Positions 5,415 to 6,276 of a stretch of DNA of 6,276 nucleotides are shown piece by piece. Origin of the DNA: DASSBG01 sp035703755 (GTDB lineage: Bacteria > Pseudomonadota > Gammaproteobacteria > Xanthomonadales > Rhodanobacteraceae); the NCBI GenBank assembly GCA_035703755.1, contig DASSXP010000289.1, forward strand, positions 1 through 6,276, read 5' to 3'. A model generated the notes under the pieces. The model was not told the DNA's origin. It made no database searches and saw nothing but the letters and a program-made list of their open reading frames with translations. The position numbers were made by a program, and so were the translations under genes. Each line of letters starts with the position of its first letter. The stretch's first letter is position 1.

Positions 5415-6276
5415 CTAGAGTGGATGGATTGCCGAAGCTCGCGCGTAAGGCGGAAGCGGCAAGTTACTGGCGCTCGACTTTGAATCTGTTGATGAAAGGA
5501 ATGCAAGCGCTCGATCTACCCGCAATGCCTGCAGCAGATATCCCTGTTCGCTCGCCCGACTTTTCAGAGCGCGCAGGCGCAGACCTCTTTCGTCCGCGTC
5601 TGATGCCCAGGCCTCGCTCCATTCCAGATCAAACGCGACGGTTCGATCCGAGAACGACTCGCTGGCGGCCTTGACCTTGTCCAGTGAGCGGCGTGCGTCT
5701 TCGATTTTTGCGCGGGTCAGTTGGGCGTCGGCGACGAGTAACCAGGCGCGCGCTTCGTCGCGGGTTTCACGAAGCGTGGAAAAGCGCTTGACCAGGTTCT
5801 CCGCGGCAATTTGCACGCGCGTCGCATCCTGGTCAGTGAGCAGATCGTTGCGCAGCAATTCCAGTTCGCTCAGGGCAATCCAGCCTTCATTGCCATCCTG
5901 CTTGCGCAATAGGAGCGCTCGTTCCTGCAGGTGGCGCGATTCTGCGAGACTGCCCTGGTTGAAGGCGATCCGTGATTGCATCGCGAGCAAATGCGATCGA
6001 TTGAGTGCCGAGGTTCCCTCGATCTGCGCCACGCTCTCGATGATTCGCTTCGCCGCTTCCAAATTGCCACTCAGCAGGGCGATATTGGATTGTCCGATAG
6101 CGGCGCGCAGGGCGAAATCCTTCTGGCCATCGGCTGTCCAGGCGTCACCGGCTTCCTTGAAATAGTCGCGTGCCTGCTTGAGTTTCCCATCGCGCTCGGC
6201 ACCGAGCGCGAGGTTGTACGCGGTGCGTGCCTGGGGTCCGGAGAGGCGCAGATCGCGAAACAGTTTCAGCGCGCGC
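5415..6276 (-). CDS. TPR-like helical repeat protein, C-terminal part (N-terminus beyond right edge)
   Basis: The frame is open from the right edge to TAG at 5415-5417, showing 286 residues. A TTG at 6062 could serve as a start, but the frame stays open and protein-like upstream of it (LALGAERDGKLKQARDYFKEA), so the gene is longer. The sequence is almost all helical, with alternating small residues and recurring A-x3-G-x3-A-R spacing, as in tetratricopeptide repeats: for example ALLSGNLEAAKRI, IAFNQGSLAESRHL and AQLTRAKIEDARRSL. No catalytic motif, signal peptide or membrane segment is in view. Known: long TPR tails occur on bacterial Ser/Thr kinases and on winged-helix regulators, some of them in Xanthomonadales; which N-terminal domain this one has cannot be seen. 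The last 25 residues, rich in Ser, Pro and Ala, are probably disordered. It lies on the presumed island side of the tRNA fragment. TPR-like fold likely; function unknown. Confidence 0.75.
   Translation of the reverse strand, partial: RALKLFRDLRLSGPQARTAYNLALGAERDGKLKQARDYFKEAGDAWTADGQKDFALRAAIGQSNIALLSGNLEAAKRIIESVAQIEGTSALNRSHLLAMQSRIAFNQGSLAESRHLQERALLLRKQDGNEGWIALSELELLRNDLLTDQDATRVQIAAENLVKRFSTLRETRDEARAWLLVADAQLTRAKIEDARRSLDKVKAASESFSDRTVAFDLEWSEAWASDADERGLRLRALKSRASEQGYLLQALRVDRALAFLSSTDSKSSASNLPLPPYARASAIHPL

Larger units (their letters stand above)
5169..6276. mobile_element. Putative distal end of a tRNA-Arg-integrated element (extends beyond right edge)
   Basis: This call rests on the 3' tRNA fragment that ends here and on a visible drop in G+C from the catabolic genes on the left to 5169-5414. 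The gene that follows is also less GC-biased. No integrase, conjugation or phage gene is in view, which is expected if the integrase lies next to the intact tRNA at the far end. The boundary is inferred; the extent and type of the element are unknown. Confidence 0.4.

Noticed and set aside
5671..6165. Plus-strand ORF of 164 residues
   Set aside because: It is antisense to the TPR-like gene, rich in Ser and Arg, without domain features. The minus frame is open over the whole stretch and has repeat structure.

Overview
The window looks like a high-GC gammaproteobacterial chromosome, perhaps of the Xanthomonadales/Lysobacterales type. The basis is the strongly GC-rich coding sequence, the genome-encoded CCA on a tRNA piece, and the style of the TPR protein at the right end; the lineage is inference only. 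Every gene I accept lies on the minus strand, so the window reads from right to left. The many long plus-strand reading frames are antisense shadows of high-GC genes.

Left part (1-2742): a tightly packed catabolic operon for hydroxyproline. In transcription order it encodes a 4-hydroxyproline 2-epimerase (1804-2742), a D-amino-acid-oxidase-like FAD subunit (710-1807), a small [2Fe-2S] subunit (468-713), and the N-terminal 158 residues of an FAD/NAD(P)-type oxidoreductase subunit that runs off the left edge (1-475). The genes overlap by 4, 4 and 8 bases, which suggests translational coupling. Together they fit the first two steps of trans-4-hydroxy-L-proline breakdown: epimerisation to cis-4-hydroxy-D-proline, then oxidation by a three-subunit dehydrogenase. 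The later steps (deaminase, 2-oxoglutarate semialdehyde dehydrogenase) are not in the window.

Middle part (2930-4954): a PHBH-fold FAD monooxygenase and, 42 bp upstream of it, a class I glutamine amidotransferase of the GMP-synthase-like stand-alone type. Both families are recognisable, but their substrates are not.

Right part (5123-6276): at 5123-5168 lies the 3' half of a tRNA-Arg(CCG), from the anticodon loop to the CCA end, with no 5' half beside it. This is what an integrative element leaves at its distal end after inserting into a tRNA gene. The polarity predicts that the inserted DNA lies to the right, at higher coordinates. In agreement, the sequence turns visibly AT-richer just after the fragment. 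It holds a short ORF with a good ribosome binding site (possibly a transposase remnant), and then the C-terminal part of a TPR-like protein that runs off the right edge.

I see no CRISPR array, no rRNA and no complete mobile element. The most notable item is the likely island boundary at the tRNA fragment.
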